A stretch of DNA of 64,000 nucleotides from Paenibacillus foliorum (GCF_013141765.1 NZ_WHOD01000055.1:186001-250000); one strand, 5' to 3'; positions 17,358 through 26,413 are shown, counted from the stretch's first letter. The notes: generated by a model from the letters alone, not told the origin. Numbers and translations are program-made.

Positions 17358-17939
17358 ATGGTTCGACTACGTGAATTTGATGAGGAAAAGGCATTAGATG
17401 CAGCTATGCAATTATTTTGGGAAAAGGGCTTCGAATCTACCTCTTTAAGTGATTTGACATCAAGAATGGGCATACAGCGACCTAGCATATATTCAGCTTT
17501 TGGAGATAAGAAAGAACTATTTGAAGCTGCATTGCGTAAATATACACAATCCCATGCTGCCTATGTTCGCGCTAGTCTTCAAAACCATTCTTCGGTTAAA
17601 GAAGCATTCCGTGCCTTTTTTGAAAATATAGTGGCCAAAGAATATGAAAAAAATCAAAACCGAGGATGCTTTTGCATCAATACAATGGTAGAACTTTCAC
17701 CCCATGATGAGAAATTTGAAATCCTTACGAGGGAACATCAGATGTACCTTTCGGTACTATTCCAAGAAACGATTGAACGAGGTTTGCGCTCAGGTGAGCT
17801 TAGTACCCTTGTAAACACAAAAAAATTAGCACAGACTTTAGTCGTATCATTAATAGGGCTTACCGTGATGATGAAATCTCGTCCTGAACGATCATTTGTA
17901 GATAATTCTGTAAAAGTCATACTTACCTTGCTTAAGTAG
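17358..17939 (+). CDS. TetR/AcrR-family repressor
   Basis: The product of 193 residues has the TetR helix-turn-helix at residues 10-55 (LDAAMQLFWEKGFESTSLSD followed by LTSRMGIQRPSIYSAFGDKK). The C-terminal ligand domain contains RGCFCINTMVELSPHD, typical of the YxaF/YvdT subgroup controlling efflux or reductase genes. It is divergent from the MFS pump and its own promoter carries the same operator, so it probably represses both. Cys residues in GCFC could give redox or thiol sensitivity; that is speculation. Confidence 0.92.
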   Translation: MVRLREFDEEKALDAAMQLFWEKGFESTSLSDLTSRMGIQRPSIYSAFGDKKELFEAALRKYTQSHAAYVRASLQNHSSVKEAFRAFFENIVAKEYEKNQNRGCFCINTMVELSPHDEKFEILTREHQMYLSVLFQETIERGLRSGELSTLVNTKKLAQTLVVSLIGLTVMMKSRPERSFVDNSVKVILTLLK

Positions 17940-17993
17940 AATCGAGGTGACCGTTTTGGTAGCCGAATGGTTCGTAAAATAGAAAAAATACCA

Positions 17994-18031
17994 AAACGGC
18001 AGCTAGACCCATTGGGTTTAGACTGCCGTTT
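17994..18031. terminator. terminator-like hairpin with an overlapping alternative pairing
   Basis: AAACGGCAG and CTGCCGTTT pair outside an inner CTAGACCCA/TGGGTTTAG stem. The left arm can instead pair with ccgttttggt at 17951-17960. The element sits between convergent genes, with only a weak T-run after it. Confidence 0.5.
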
Positions 18032-18126
18032 GCTTTAAGGCAAGTTTGTGTATGATTGGTATAAATATGGATTTCTGGTTCGCGAAATGGTTCGTATTAA
18101 TCCAAGGATGTCACTTGACTGAAGTG

Positions 18127-18684
18127 TTATCGCAACGATTTTAATGCGCCGCTCCAGGCGATGACTTGATCGAACATTGTGTTGGCGGTGGCTTCCTGAC
18201 GTGGTGCGGGCTTTAGAATGCTATAGTTTTCGAAATCCGTAAAGATGGAGAGGGTGACCTGAGCACGTACGTCAGCAATATGCAGCTCACCTAAGATGAG
18301 TCTCAGGTTTTCTGCTGCTCGAGCCCCGCCCGTGCCACCACCGTAGCTGACGATGCCTGCGGCCTTATCTTTCCATTCGTTAAAAAGAAAGTCAATTGCG
18401 TTTTTGAGCGCCCCGGAAATGGCATGATTATACTCAGGTGTTACGAAAATATAACCATCGAATGATTTAATGGCTTCCGACCAAGCGAGTGTGTGCTGTT
18501 TTGTATATTTACCTAATACAGGCGGATTGGGTTCATCATATAGTGGCAAATTGAAATCTGCAATATCCACCAGTTCGTATACAGCATCACTGCGTTTTTG
18601 TGCGATCTGGTGTACCCATCGAGCAATTGCTTCGCCTCTTCGTCCTGGACGCGTGCTGCCAATTATGATTGCGATTTTTAGCAT
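18127..18684 (-). CDS. NADPH-dependent FMN reductase
   Basis: A flavodoxin-fold quinone or azo reductase of 185 residues. The FMN phosphate loop is GSTRPGRRGEAIARW at residues 9-23, and the second FMN-contact segment is TPEYNHAISGALKNAIDFL, both diagnostic of the NADPH-dependent FMN reductase family. ATG 18684 is chosen because GGAGG lies 7 nt upstream; an in-frame upstream ATG overlaps that site. Close to the TetR/MFS pair but convergent with the regulator and not evidently part of its regulon. Confidence 0.92.
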   Translation of the reverse strand: MLKIAIIIGSTRPGRRGEAIARWVHQIAQKRSDAVYELVDIADFNLPLYDEPNPPVLGKYTKQHTLAWSEAIKSFDGYIFVTPEYNHAISGALKNAIDFLFNEWKDKAAGIVSYGGGTGGARAAENLRLILGELHIADVRAQVTLSIFTDFENYSILKPAPRQEATANTMFDQVIAWSGALKSLR

Positions 18685-18845
18685 AATAGTATCCTCCATT
18701 ATGTTGATAGTATTTTTCCTATAGCTATACCTGGAAAATTATAACAGCACGATCCATTTCATTCAAATTAATTTACCGTTAAAACAAAAGTTTCCGGTGC
18801 TGCTTAAGGGCAGAGGAGGGGTGTGCGTAGCATCAATATTGGGAG

Positions 18846-18903
18846 AATAAAAAAGACCTTCAAATTCCACTATGATGGTGTGAATTTGAAGGTCTTTTTT
18901 ATT
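18846..18903. terminator. strong bidirectional terminator
   Basis: Perfect 22-bp inverted repeat (18846-18867 / 18882-18903) with a 14-nt loop and A- and T-runs at the two ends. It ends the GntR transcript on the minus strand. Confidence 0.9.
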
Positions 18904-18912
18904 CGTATTTCC

Positions 18913-19575
18913 CTAGCTATCAAACCCTGGAACATCCATCGCAGTCCGATATAGGATCCTTTCAAAGGCTTCGATCAGAGACTTTTTGGCATCCCCATAA
19001 TTGCCTTTGATAATCGATTCGTATACCGACTCGTTGATCCGATTGGCAGAGTAATGCTGGAGATGAGGCGTTTGCTTCCAATGGAGCAATGATTTCATAA
19101 TCACTTTGTCTTTGTAGGAATCGATCATCTTCAGCATCGTATCGTTGTTGGCTGCAGAAATGACCGTTCGTCTAAACAAAACGGAATTTTCGATGTATAC
19201 CTTATAATCGTTTTTTTGACTGGCTTCTAATTGAATATCCAGATACGTTTTCAATTTCTCCGTATCAAATGAGTATTCACGCAATTCGGCTTGATCCAGA
19301 ACGTACAGCTGCAGGGCCAATATCGATTCATAAATGTGTATAAGTTCTTTATGTGAGATATCCTTCACCAAGATGCCCCGTTTGTTGAATGAAACAATAA
19401 ATCCTTCCGATTCCAAATGCGAAAGTGCGGACCGAATCGGAGTGCGGCTCATATTAAATTCAATGGCAAGTTCGTTTTCGGATAAAACCGTTCCAGGCAA
19501 ATACTCGCAGGAGATAATTTTTTCTCGAATATTTGTATAGGCAATGGATTCTAAGGATAATTTGGGCATTCTCAA
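18913..19575 (-). CDS. GntR-family regulator (FCD/FadR type)
   Basis: Winged helix-turn-helix at residues 10-70 (AYTNIREKIISCEYLPGTVL, then LAIEFNMSRTPIRSALSHLE) followed by an all-helical C-terminal domain of about 130 residues resembling FCD. Length 220 is normal. The TTG at 19575 has AAGGGA 6 nt upstream; an ATG two codons later is the alternative. It is divergent from the phosphatase/ABC/metallophosphoesterase operon at 19790 and is the likely local repressor. Confidence 0.9.
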   Translation of the reverse strand: MRMPKLSLESIAYTNIREKIISCEYLPGTVLSENELAIEFNMSRTPIRSALSHLESEGFIVSFNKRGILVKDISHKELIHIYESILALQLYVLDQAELREYSFDTEKLKTYLDIQLEASQKNDYKVYIENSVLFRRTVISAANNDTMLKMIDSYKDKVIMKSLLHWKQTPHLQHYSANRINESVYESIIKGNYGDAKKSLIEAFERILYRTAMDVPGFDS

Positions 19576-19744
19576 AATGTTCCCTTCAACGTTATTTCAA
19601 TTGAATTCTACACGGATTGGCACAAGGTTGCAATAACAAAACGAAACGCATCCACTTGCTGATCACAGGTGCTTCGGCATTTTTCGTTAATAAATTCTTC
19701 ATGTAAAGATGATATCTATTTAACAAATCAATTGTACACTTTAT

Positions 19745-19764
19745 TGTATACACTAATGGATACA
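19745..19764. promoter_or_regulatory. candidate GntR operator
   Basis: TGTATACACTAATGGATACA is an imperfect palindrome (TGTAT...ATACA) 25 bp upstream of the phosphatase start. A related TTGTACAC lies just before it. Linkage to the divergent GntR gene is inferred. Confidence 0.45.
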
Positions 19765-19789
19765 TAGGAGAGGGGTTCAACAAACAGAA

Positions 19790-20815
19790 ATGAAGATTCA
19801 ATTATCCAAGATAGCAGTGAACCGTATTGGCAACCGAATTCACATTCAATGGAACAAGGATGAAGCATTAGGAAAAGTAAAAGTATTCATAGGGTTGTCC
19901 CCACTTGATACGAAAGTTCAACTGGCCGAAACGGGTGTCGGTATTTCATCCCTGTCATTCGACGACCCGAATCCGGGACTAAGAACTTATTATGTACTGA
20001 AATCAGAACACGGTGGAACTCGACTAGCAGCCGAGAGGAGATTGCCGCTCGAAGGCTCGGTAAATTTTCGAGATATGGGTGGGTATGAAACGGTCGATGG
20101 ACGTTATATTAAATGGGGATTGTTATATCGCTCGGAAGAGCTGATTGGTTTAACTGAATCTGACCGACGTTACTTGCAAAACTGCGGACTAAAGTTGATT
20201 TGCGATTATCGTGCTGAATACGAAGCGGAGTTGAAGCCAAACCCTTCCATAGGAAATGCGAGGCAAATTGGGATTCCTATTGAAGTGGAATCGTCGAGGC
20301 ATCGTTCACGAATGAATTATATGGATATGATTGACAAGAATATGCTTCATTTACTCGGACCTTCAGGTGAGATGTTGACTTTAGCCAATCAGCGGTATGT
20401 TTCTGATTTTGCTAAGTCATTTACGACCTTGTTCAATCTTCTGTTAACGCCCGGTAACTTGCCCATGGTACAGCATTGTGCCGCTGGAAAAGACCGCACC
20501 GGTTTTGGATCAGCGATTCTTCTGTTAGCTCTGGGTGTTTCAAAACAAACCATCATGGAAGACTACCTGCTTACCAATACGTTGAGAGAAGAGACTGACC
20601 GTAAAATCCTTGCCTCCATTAGACCGAAGCTTACGAATGATGAAGATTGGGATGTTTTGTGGGCTATGATGCAAGCTAGACAGGAATATCTACAAGCAGC
20701 GTTTGATGAAATCCAATTGCGTTATGGGAGTATAGAGCTGTATTTAGAGGTAGCGGTCGGCTTAACACCTATTCATCGGAAACAGCTACAAGACATGCTG
20801 CTAACCGACATTTAA
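19790..20815 (+). CDS. IphP-type tyrosine/dual-specificity phosphatase
   Basis: A 341-residue protein. The catalytic P-loop is HCAAGKDRTG with nucleophile Cys230 and Arg236, and NFRDMGGYETVDGRYIKWGL plus LYRS near residues 92-114 is the standard N-terminal signature of the IphP/Tyr_phosphatase_3 family; ICDYRAEYE supplies the general-acid Asp. About 85 residues at the N-terminus form a beta-rich, fibronectin-like extension. No signal peptide is visible, so it is probably cytosolic. It is the first gene of an operon with a CUT1 importer and a metallophosphoesterase, which suggests that it dephosphorylates an imported small phosphate ester rather than proteins; that is inference. Confidence 0.85.
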   Translation: MKIQLSKIAVNRIGNRIHIQWNKDEALGKVKVFIGLSPLDTKVQLAETGVGISSLSFDDPNPGLRTYYVLKSEHGGTRLAAERRLPLEGSVNFRDMGGYETVDGRYIKWGLLYRSEELIGLTESDRRYLQNCGLKLICDYRAEYEAELKPNPSIGNARQIGIPIEVESSRHRSRMNYMDMIDKNMLHLLGPSGEMLTLANQRYVSDFAKSFTTLFNLLLTPGNLPMVQHCAAGKDRTGFGSAILLLALGVSKQTIMEDYLLTNTLREETDRKILASIRPKLTNDEDWDVLWAMMQARQEYLQAAFDEIQLRYGSIELYLEVAVGLTPIHRKQLQDMLLTDI

Positions 20816-20854
20816 TAGGCTTATTACTCTTATGTCAAAGGAGAGAAGGAATTC

Positions 20855-21733
20855 ATGCAGCGGAGTCATCGTCTCGCCTATTTACCCTATCTGTGCATCT
20901 TACCTGCGTTTATCGGTTGCCTTGTATTTACCGTATATCCTGTTATCTATCTATTTTACCTTAGCCTTTACAAAGTCGATCTGTTAAGCAATACATGGGA
21001 GTTTGTTAATATACAAAACTATTTAGAATTGGGTCATTCAAAGGATTTTTTGCAGGTTTTACGAAATTCGGTGATTTATTCATTTTTTACAGTCTCTATA
21101 TCCTGCTGTTTATCGCTTGTGCTTGCTGTTGTATTAAACCGTCCAGGAAGGCTCCATCAATTTGTTCAATCAGCGGTGTTTTCGCCCCATATCATCCCGT
21201 TAGTTTCTGTATCTTTATTATGGATGTGGATGATGGACAAGGATTACGGGCTTTTGAACATGGTGCTTCAATCGCTTCACTTACCTAAGCTAATGTGGAT
21301 CGATAGTCCGGCCACCTCATTGATGTCGCTGATTTTGGTAGCCATATGGAAAAGCCTCGGCTTTAACATATTGCTGATAATCGCGGGTATGCACGCCATT
21401 CCAGTGCCCGTGATAGAAGCTGCACGGATGGATAATGCGAATCCGATTACAATGGTTACCCAAATCTTCATTCCACTTTTATCGCCAACACTCTTTTTTA
21501 TGCTGACAGTGAATATCATCGCTTCATTTCAAGTATTCGATTCCGTTAAAGTTTTGACAAGCGGCGGGCCTTCCAACTCTTCAAATGTATTAGTCTACTG
21601 GATTTACCAATCGGGATTTGAGTTTTATAAATTTGGTGAAGCCTCGACTGGGGCCGTTATCCTTTTTGTGATCGTGTCCATAGTCACTATCGCGAATTTC
21701 TTGATACTTCGTTCCCGAATTCATTACCATTAA
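20855..21733 (+). CDS. ABC transporter permease (UgpA/MalF type)
   Basis: An inner-membrane subunit of 292 residues with six membrane helices (first at residues 9-32). The cytoplasmic EAA loop reads EAARMDNANPITMVTQIFIP. It follows the phosphatase gene by 39 bp with an AAAGGAGAG site and precedes the partner permease by 19 bp. CUT1-type permeases import oligosaccharides, glycerol 3-phosphate or glycerophosphodiesters; the flanking phosphatases favour an organophosphate. Confidence 0.92.
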   Translation: MQRSHRLAYLPYLCILPAFIGCLVFTVYPVIYLFYLSLYKVDLLSNTWEFVNIQNYLELGHSKDFLQVLRNSVIYSFFTVSISCCLSLVLAVVLNRPGRLHQFVQSAVFSPHIIPLVSVSLLWMWMMDKDYGLLNMVLQSLHLPKLMWIDSPATSLMSLILVAIWKSLGFNILLIIAGMHAIPVPVIEAARMDNANPITMVTQIFIPLLSPTLFFMLTVNIIASFQVFDSVKVLTSGGPSNSSNVLVYWIYQSGFEFYKFGEASTGAVILFVIVSIVTIANFLILRSRIHYH

Positions 21734-21752
21734 ACTAAAGGCGGATCAAAAA

Positions 21753-22586
21753 ATGAACAAACGCTTAATGGGTGAAACCATCCCTAGAACGGCAGGGTTA
21801 TTCTTGCTGCTTGCGATAGGACTGATCTATTTGTTCCCGTTTTATTGGATGATTGTTACCTCACTCAAAACACTGCCGGAAACATTGGCTTTTCCGCCAA
21901 CGTTTTTCCCGAAGCAATTGAAGTTTGAGAACTATCTGGAAGTATGGAAAACGGGGCCGTTTCCCCGTTATGTATTTAACAGCTTTCTCGTTGCCATCTT
22001 AACTACCGCACTCCAATTGGTTGTCGCAATACCAGCAGCTTATGCGTTCTCACGGAAACGGTTCATGGGATCTAAGATTACGTACGGTCTGATTCTTTCC
22101 GGTATGATGCTACCGATGCAGGTTGTGATTATTCCAATCTACTTGCTGCTTAGTGAATTGGGGTGGATCAATACTTATGCAGCATTAACAATCCCCTATA
22201 TGGTTTCGCCATTTGCGATTTTCCTGCTAACCGAATCATTTAAGCAATTACCGGATGACATTATCGATGCGGCGAAGCTGGAGCAACTGTCTGAAGTAAG
22301 ACTCATATGGAGTATGATGCTGCCATTGATCAAGCAAATCATTGTTACTGTCACTTTACTGCTATTTATTACGCATTGGAACGATTTATTCTGGGTACTA
22401 ATCATGACGAGTAGCGAGAAGCTGCATACTCTGACAGTCGGAATGATTAAATTGACCAATACCGAAGGAACGCATTGGCAATTGTTGATGGCTGGTAACG
22501 TTATTCTTGTAACGCCGATAGTTATAATCTATTTGTTCGCGAGTAAACACATCAAGTCCGCTTTTACTTACAGCGGCATCAAATAG
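21753..22586 (+). CDS. ABC transporter permease (UgpE/MalG type)
   Basis: A membrane protein of 277 residues with six helices, starting with a short cytoplasmic tail and LFLLLAIGLIYLFPFYW. YAFSRKRF and the EAA loop DAAKLEQLSEVRLIWSMMLP are typical of the MalG/UgpE branch. It pairs with the preceding permease to form the channel. No ATPase gene is in the operon, so a shared MsmK/UgpC-type ATPase encoded elsewhere must energise it, as is common in Bacillota. Confidence 0.92.
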   Translation: MNKRLMGETIPRTAGLFLLLAIGLIYLFPFYWMIVTSLKTLPETLAFPPTFFPKQLKFENYLEVWKTGPFPRYVFNSFLVAILTTALQLVVAIPAAYAFSRKRFMGSKITYGLILSGMMLPMQVVIIPIYLLLSELGWINTYAALTIPYMVSPFAIFLLTESFKQLPDDIIDAAKLEQLSEVRLIWSMMLPLIKQIIVTVTLLLFITHWNDLFWVLIMTSSEKLHTLTVGMIKLTNTEGTHWQLLMAGNVILVTPIVIIYLFASKHIKSAFTYSGIK

Positions 22587-22616
22587 ATAATTGACTCAAT
22601 TAAAGGAGAGAATTTG

Positions 22617-23945
22617 ATGAGGAAGCTTTCATTTATTTTAATTGTCTTATGCATGACAATGTTATGGATTGCAGGATGTGGGGGAAACACCAAGACGGAT
22701 AACGCTGCAGGTGAAGCAGGCTCGGGAGGTACGAAATCAGAAAACGCTGCTGCAACTAAGACGAAAATCGAATATTGGTATGCTCAAGCCGCTCACCTAA
22801 GCAAGGCAACTGAAGACATGATAAGCAAATTTAATGCCAGTCAATCCGCAATTGAAGTAACCGGAGTAAACCTAGGGGATGGAAGCGCCCTTGCCACCAA
22901 GCTCCAAGCTGCCATTCTAGCGGGGAATCAGCCAGCCATTGCAATGCTTGCTACAACACAAACGTCGGAGTTCGGTTTATCTCGTGCTCTGGACGATTTG
23001 AAAAACTATTTTTCGAAAGAAGAAATAGCTGCCTTTCATCCAGGAATGCTGAATAATGCCTTAATTAAGGATCAATTGCTAGGAATACCATTTTATCGAA
23101 GCACATTCGTCATGTACTACAACAAAAATATGCTGCGTGATGCCGGCCTTCCGGACGTAGGACCGAAAAATTGGGAGGAGCTAAAATCGTTCGCATTAAA
23201 AACGACGGATAAAAACAAATCGGTTGTCGGCTTTGAGATGCCTATTGACGTCATTTTCTTTGAAGACGGTGTGTTTCAGCAAAAAGGAGAGATGTTCTCT
23301 GCCGATGAAAAGAAGGTCGCTTTCGATAACGAAGCGGGATATGCGACTGTCAAGCTGTACCAAGACATGATGAAGGAAGGCTCCATGAAAATACCTTCCG
23401 GTCAGGATTCCAACGCGCATTTATCAGCGATTAACGACTTCGTATCTCAAAAAGCCGCGATCATTTTAACTACATCGGCGACATTGCCAACTATGCTTGA
23501 GGGAACTAAGGATAAATTCGAGCTAGGCGTCGGCTTTTTGCCAGCAGGGAAGCAGTATGCGGCAAGTACAACCGGCTCTAACCTGACAGTTCTTGCGAAG
23601 TCATCCGTACAAGAAAAAAAGGCTGCTGTAGCTTTTATTAAATGGCTTGCGCAAAAGGAAAATGTCGCTCAATTGAGCGAATTAACGGGGTATATACCAG
23701 TAACGAAGGAAGCAAAAGAAAGCGATCGAATGAAGCAGCTATGGGATAAAATACCACAATATCGTGTTGCGTACGACCAGCTTGATTTCGCTCGCGCAAG
23801 GCCAACGATGAGAGGATACAAAGAAATATCGATTAAAATTCAGGATGAAATCAAGAAAGCTTTGTTGGATCCATCGATTGCGCCGGAAGATGCTGTAAAA
23901 TCGGCAGCGAAACAGGTTCAGCAGCTGCTGGATGGCCAAAAATAA
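22617..23945 (+). CDS. extracellular solute-binding lipoprotein (UgpB-like)
   Basis: The 442-residue protein has a lipoprotein signal with lipobox IAGC (Cys21), then a Gly/Ala/Lys-rich linker. The mature domain has the family 1 binding-protein features KIEYWYA, LLGIPFYRSTFVMYYNKNML and a C-terminal FARARP region, close to UgpB, the glycerol-3-phosphate binding protein. ATG 22617 follows AAGGAGAG by 6 nt. It captures the substrate for the two permeases upstream. Ligand identity cannot be read from the sequence. Confidence 0.9.
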   Translation: MRKLSFILIVLCMTMLWIAGCGGNTKTDNAAGEAGSGGTKSENAAATKTKIEYWYAQAAHLSKATEDMISKFNASQSAIEVTGVNLGDGSALATKLQAAILAGNQPAIAMLATTQTSEFGLSRALDDLKNYFSKEEIAAFHPGMLNNALIKDQLLGIPFYRSTFVMYYNKNMLRDAGLPDVGPKNWEELKSFALKTTDKNKSVVGFEMPIDVIFFEDGVFQQKGEMFSADEKKVAFDNEAGYATVKLYQDMMKEGSMKIPSGQDSNAHLSAINDFVSQKAAIILTTSATLPTMLEGTKDKFELGVGFLPAGKQYAASTTGSNLTVLAKSSVQEKKAAVAFIKWLAQKENVAQLSELTGYIPVTKEAKESDRMKQLWDKIPQYRVAYDQLDFARARPTMRGYKEISIKIQDEIKKALLDPSIAPEDAVKSAAKQVQQLLDGQK

Positions 23946-23966
23946 CTGGAAAAAGGGAGCTAAAGT

Positions 23967-24893
23967 ATGAATACATTCTATGACGAACTGCTTTTCAAAA
24001 CAAACAAGCGGCCATGGATAGGGGATTTACCACAGACGTCTGCGAATGATTTCCACTTTGCCATCATGGGTGACCGTAGTGGCTTTGCGATAGAAGGTGT
24101 ATTTGAAGGAGCGCTTCGGTTGGTAAAGCAATTGAATCCAGATTTTATCGTTTCTGTTGGCGATTTGATCGAAGGATACTGGCAGCAGGCAGAAGGTGCT
24201 CATCGGGAATGGGAGGAGCTTGAATCCCATATCAAAAGTACAGGGATACCGTTCTTGCCAATTGCCGGCAATCATGATTATAGCAGTGAGGTTATGAAAC
24301 AGGTTTGGCAGGAACGGAAGGGAATCGATTACTATGCTTTTCGTTATGGAAATGTTTTGTTTTTGGCTCTGAATACGGAAGAACCGCAGCATATTCTTTC
24401 GCAAGAGCTTGAACTCGCATTTCGCGAGACGGAAATGCTTAGCAAGCGCTACCCGGAAAAGGCCGAAGAAGTTATCCAAGCGCTGCTGTCTACCATTGCC
24501 AAGCAACAATCAGAAGAACCAAGCACGCATCTACCGGATCCTTGTATCGGGGAGGAGCAGTTTGCCTTCATCGAAAAAATGCTGAATGAGCATCAGGATG
24601 CGGATTGGACCTTTGTCCTGACACATCGGCCAATATGGAAAACGGACGATGCCGTATTCGAACGATTGGTCCGAGCCTTGAATTCAAGGCCTTATACTAT
24701 GCTTGCAGGTCATTTTCATAAGCTGGAAGTTAAGCATATAGCTGACAATCAACATATCCAAATGGGGAGAACTGGCGCAAACAAGCATAAAGCGGGACTG
24801 GATGAATTTCATCACATTATTTGGGTAGCGGTGAAGAATGGCTTGCCTAGCTTTACGGCCATTAAGTTGGAAGGTGCTATGGTGTTAGATTAG
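23967..24893 (+). CDS. calcineurin-like metallophosphoesterase
   Basis: The protein of 308 residues has all metallophosphoesterase blocks: AIMGDRSG, VSVGDLIEGY, IAGNHDYS, VLTHRPIW and LAGHFHKLEVK, which supply the Asp, His and Asn ligands of a dinuclear metal site. There is no signal peptide, so it acts in the cytosol. The GDRSG version of the first block (in place of GDxH) is common in PhoD/purple-acid-like members. Last gene of the operon, 21 bp after the binding protein. Together with the IphP-type enzyme it gives the operon two phosphate-ester hydrolases. Confidence 0.9.
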   Translation: MNTFYDELLFKTNKRPWIGDLPQTSANDFHFAIMGDRSGFAIEGVFEGALRLVKQLNPDFIVSVGDLIEGYWQQAEGAHREWEELESHIKSTGIPFLPIAGNHDYSSEVMKQVWQERKGIDYYAFRYGNVLFLALNTEEPQHILSQELELAFRETEMLSKRYPEKAEEVIQALLSTIAKQQSEEPSTHLPDPCIGEEQFAFIEKMLNEHQDADWTFVLTHRPIWKTDDAVFERLVRALNSRPYTMLAGHFHKLEVKHIADNQHIQMGRTGANKHKAGLDEFHHIIWVAVKNGLPSFTAIKLEGAMVLD

Positions 24894-24947
24894 CTCTTTG
24901 GCTGTAACGTATAAATTAATTCTACGTGCACTAGTGTCAAAAATATC

Positions 24948-24976
24948 TTTACTCTATTTCAATTATTTAGTATACT
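24948..24976 (+). promoter_or_regulatory. sigma-A promoter of the T-box leader
   Basis: TTTACT (24948-24953), a 17-nt spacer and TATACT (24971-24976), with the leader RNA starting about 24983. Confidence 0.6.
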
Positions 24977-24989
24977 GTTTGCAATATTT

Positions 24990-25285
24990 CGAAATGCGAC
25001 GATGAGAAAAGTAAGTAAAGCATTCTTCCACAGAGAGCTCCGGCGTTGCTGAAAAGGAGTGAAGAATTTTTTATTGAAGAAAGCCTCTGAGCAGTACATC
25101 GGAACCCAAGAGGGGATGGTGTAACAGGAGCTCCTGTTATAGAGCTAGAGTATAAACATCTTTGTATAAAGATGCCGTACTCGAAGAGGCTGATATGGCG
25201 ACATATTTGCGAATCCGGGTGGTACCACGAGCATACAAATCTCGTCCCTGAGACTATAGTCTTGGGGGTGGGATTTTTTTTATTT
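24990..25285 (+). ncRNA. T-box riboswitch leader, probably tRNA-Lys responsive
   Basis: The classical parts are present: stem I closed by CGATG/CATCG (25000-25004 / 25098-25102) with the AGTA loop E and AGAGAGCTC distal part; stem III around catctttgtataaagatg; the T-box core GGGTGGTACCACGAG (25217-25231); and a terminator at 25239-25280 ending in T8. In stem I the 3' side of the specifier loop reads GAA-G-AAA-GCC-TCTGAG, which places AAA (25080-25082, Lys) in the usual specifier position. It controls the aspartate-semialdehyde dehydrogenase gene, an enzyme of lysine biosynthesis. Specifier call is by pattern, not by folding. Confidence 0.93.
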
Positions 25286-25336
25286 GTATGATCGATATAC
25301 GGAAAGTTTATTCATACCACACAAGGAGTGAGCAAT

Positions 25337-26413
25337 ATGTCTAGGTTAAAAGCGGCAGTCGTTGGAGCAACGGGAATGGCCGGACAGCAGTTCGTGCAGG
25401 CATTATCGAATCATCCGAACTTTGAAGTTGTCATTATGGTTACATCAAGAACTTTGGAAACTTACAAAGAAGCCTTATTGGAATCTAATGGATCATCGAG
25501 ATGGACACAGAGTACACCTGTTCCTGAAGACATGTTGGAAGTTCCGGTAGTATCCTCCAAGGAATTCCGACCCGACTCTGTTGATGTTATTTTCACAGCG
25601 ATTGAATCCGATCTTGCAAAAGAGCTAGAGCCTTGGTTTGCACAAACGACTCCAACTTTTTCGACAGCATCTGCATTTCGTTACTTCGATGACACTCCAC
25701 TTCTCATTACAGGAGTTAATGATGATCACGCGGAATTAATTCGCAAACAGCAGCGAGAACGCGGCTGGAAAGGCTTCGTTCTACCTGTTCCCAATTGTAC
25801 GGTCACCGGACTGGCGATAACTTTAAAACCATTGCATGAGCATTTTGGAATTCAAAATGTTCTGATGGTTTCCATGCAATCGCTAAGCGGAGCTGGAAGA
25901 AGTCCCGGGACGCGTTCATTAGATATTTTAGATAATATAATCCCTTACATCCCGAACGAAGAGGGGAAGGTAAGAAAGGAACTTTTAAAAATACTCGGCG
26001 AATATTCTAGTGAGAGCGTTATTCCGGCTGAGATTAACGTAAATTGTATATGTACGAGAGCGAATGTGTTGGATGGACACACGGAATCCGTGTTTGTCGG
26101 TCTGAAGAAACAAGCTAGTTTATCTGAAATTAAAGAGGCAATAAATAGTTATAATCCCTTCGACGACTATAATAGTTTACATTCAGCTCCTGAACGTATG
26201 ATTCATATCTTTGATGACCCTTTTCGCCCTCAACCTCGCTTGGATCGTGAGCTCGGAGGCGGGATGACAACAAGTATGGGAAGACTGGAAGAGGAGCCTG
26301 TACTTGGCGGGTTAAAATATGTATTGGTCTCACACAATACGAAGATGGGTGCAGGAAAAGGTGCAGTTCTGCTCGCCGAGTCAATGCTAGCACGGGGTTT
26401 ACTGCACAAGTAA
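25337..26413 (+). CDS. asd: aspartate-semialdehyde dehydrogenase
   Basis: Reduces aspartyl phosphate to aspartate semialdehyde, at the branch to lysine, threonine and methionine. The 358-residue protein begins with the Rossmann motif VVGATGMAGQQFVQAL and has the catalytic cysteine in VPNCTVTG (Cys154); SLSGAGRSPG and the C-terminal GGMTTSMGRL region match the archaeal/fungal-type branch, not the usual Bacillus Asd. ATG 25337 has AAGGAG at a good spacing. It is preceded by the T-box leader and followed by a terminator, so it is a single-gene unit. A second, housekeeping asd is probably elsewhere in the genome (inference). Confidence 0.9.
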   Translation: MSRLKAAVVGATGMAGQQFVQALSNHPNFEVVIMVTSRTLETYKEALLESNGSSRWTQSTPVPEDMLEVPVVSSKEFRPDSVDVIFTAIESDLAKELEPWFAQTTPTFSTASAFRYFDDTPLLITGVNDDHAELIRKQQRERGWKGFVLPVPNCTVTGLAITLKPLHEHFGIQNVLMVSMQSLSGAGRSPGTRSLDILDNIIPYIPNEEGKVRKELLKILGEYSSESVIPAEINVNCICTRANVLDGHTESVFVGLKKQASLSEIKEAINSYNPFDDYNSLHSAPERMIHIFDDPFRPQPRLDRELGGGMTTSMGRLEEEPVLGGLKYVLVSHNTKMGAGKGAVLLAESMLARGLLHK

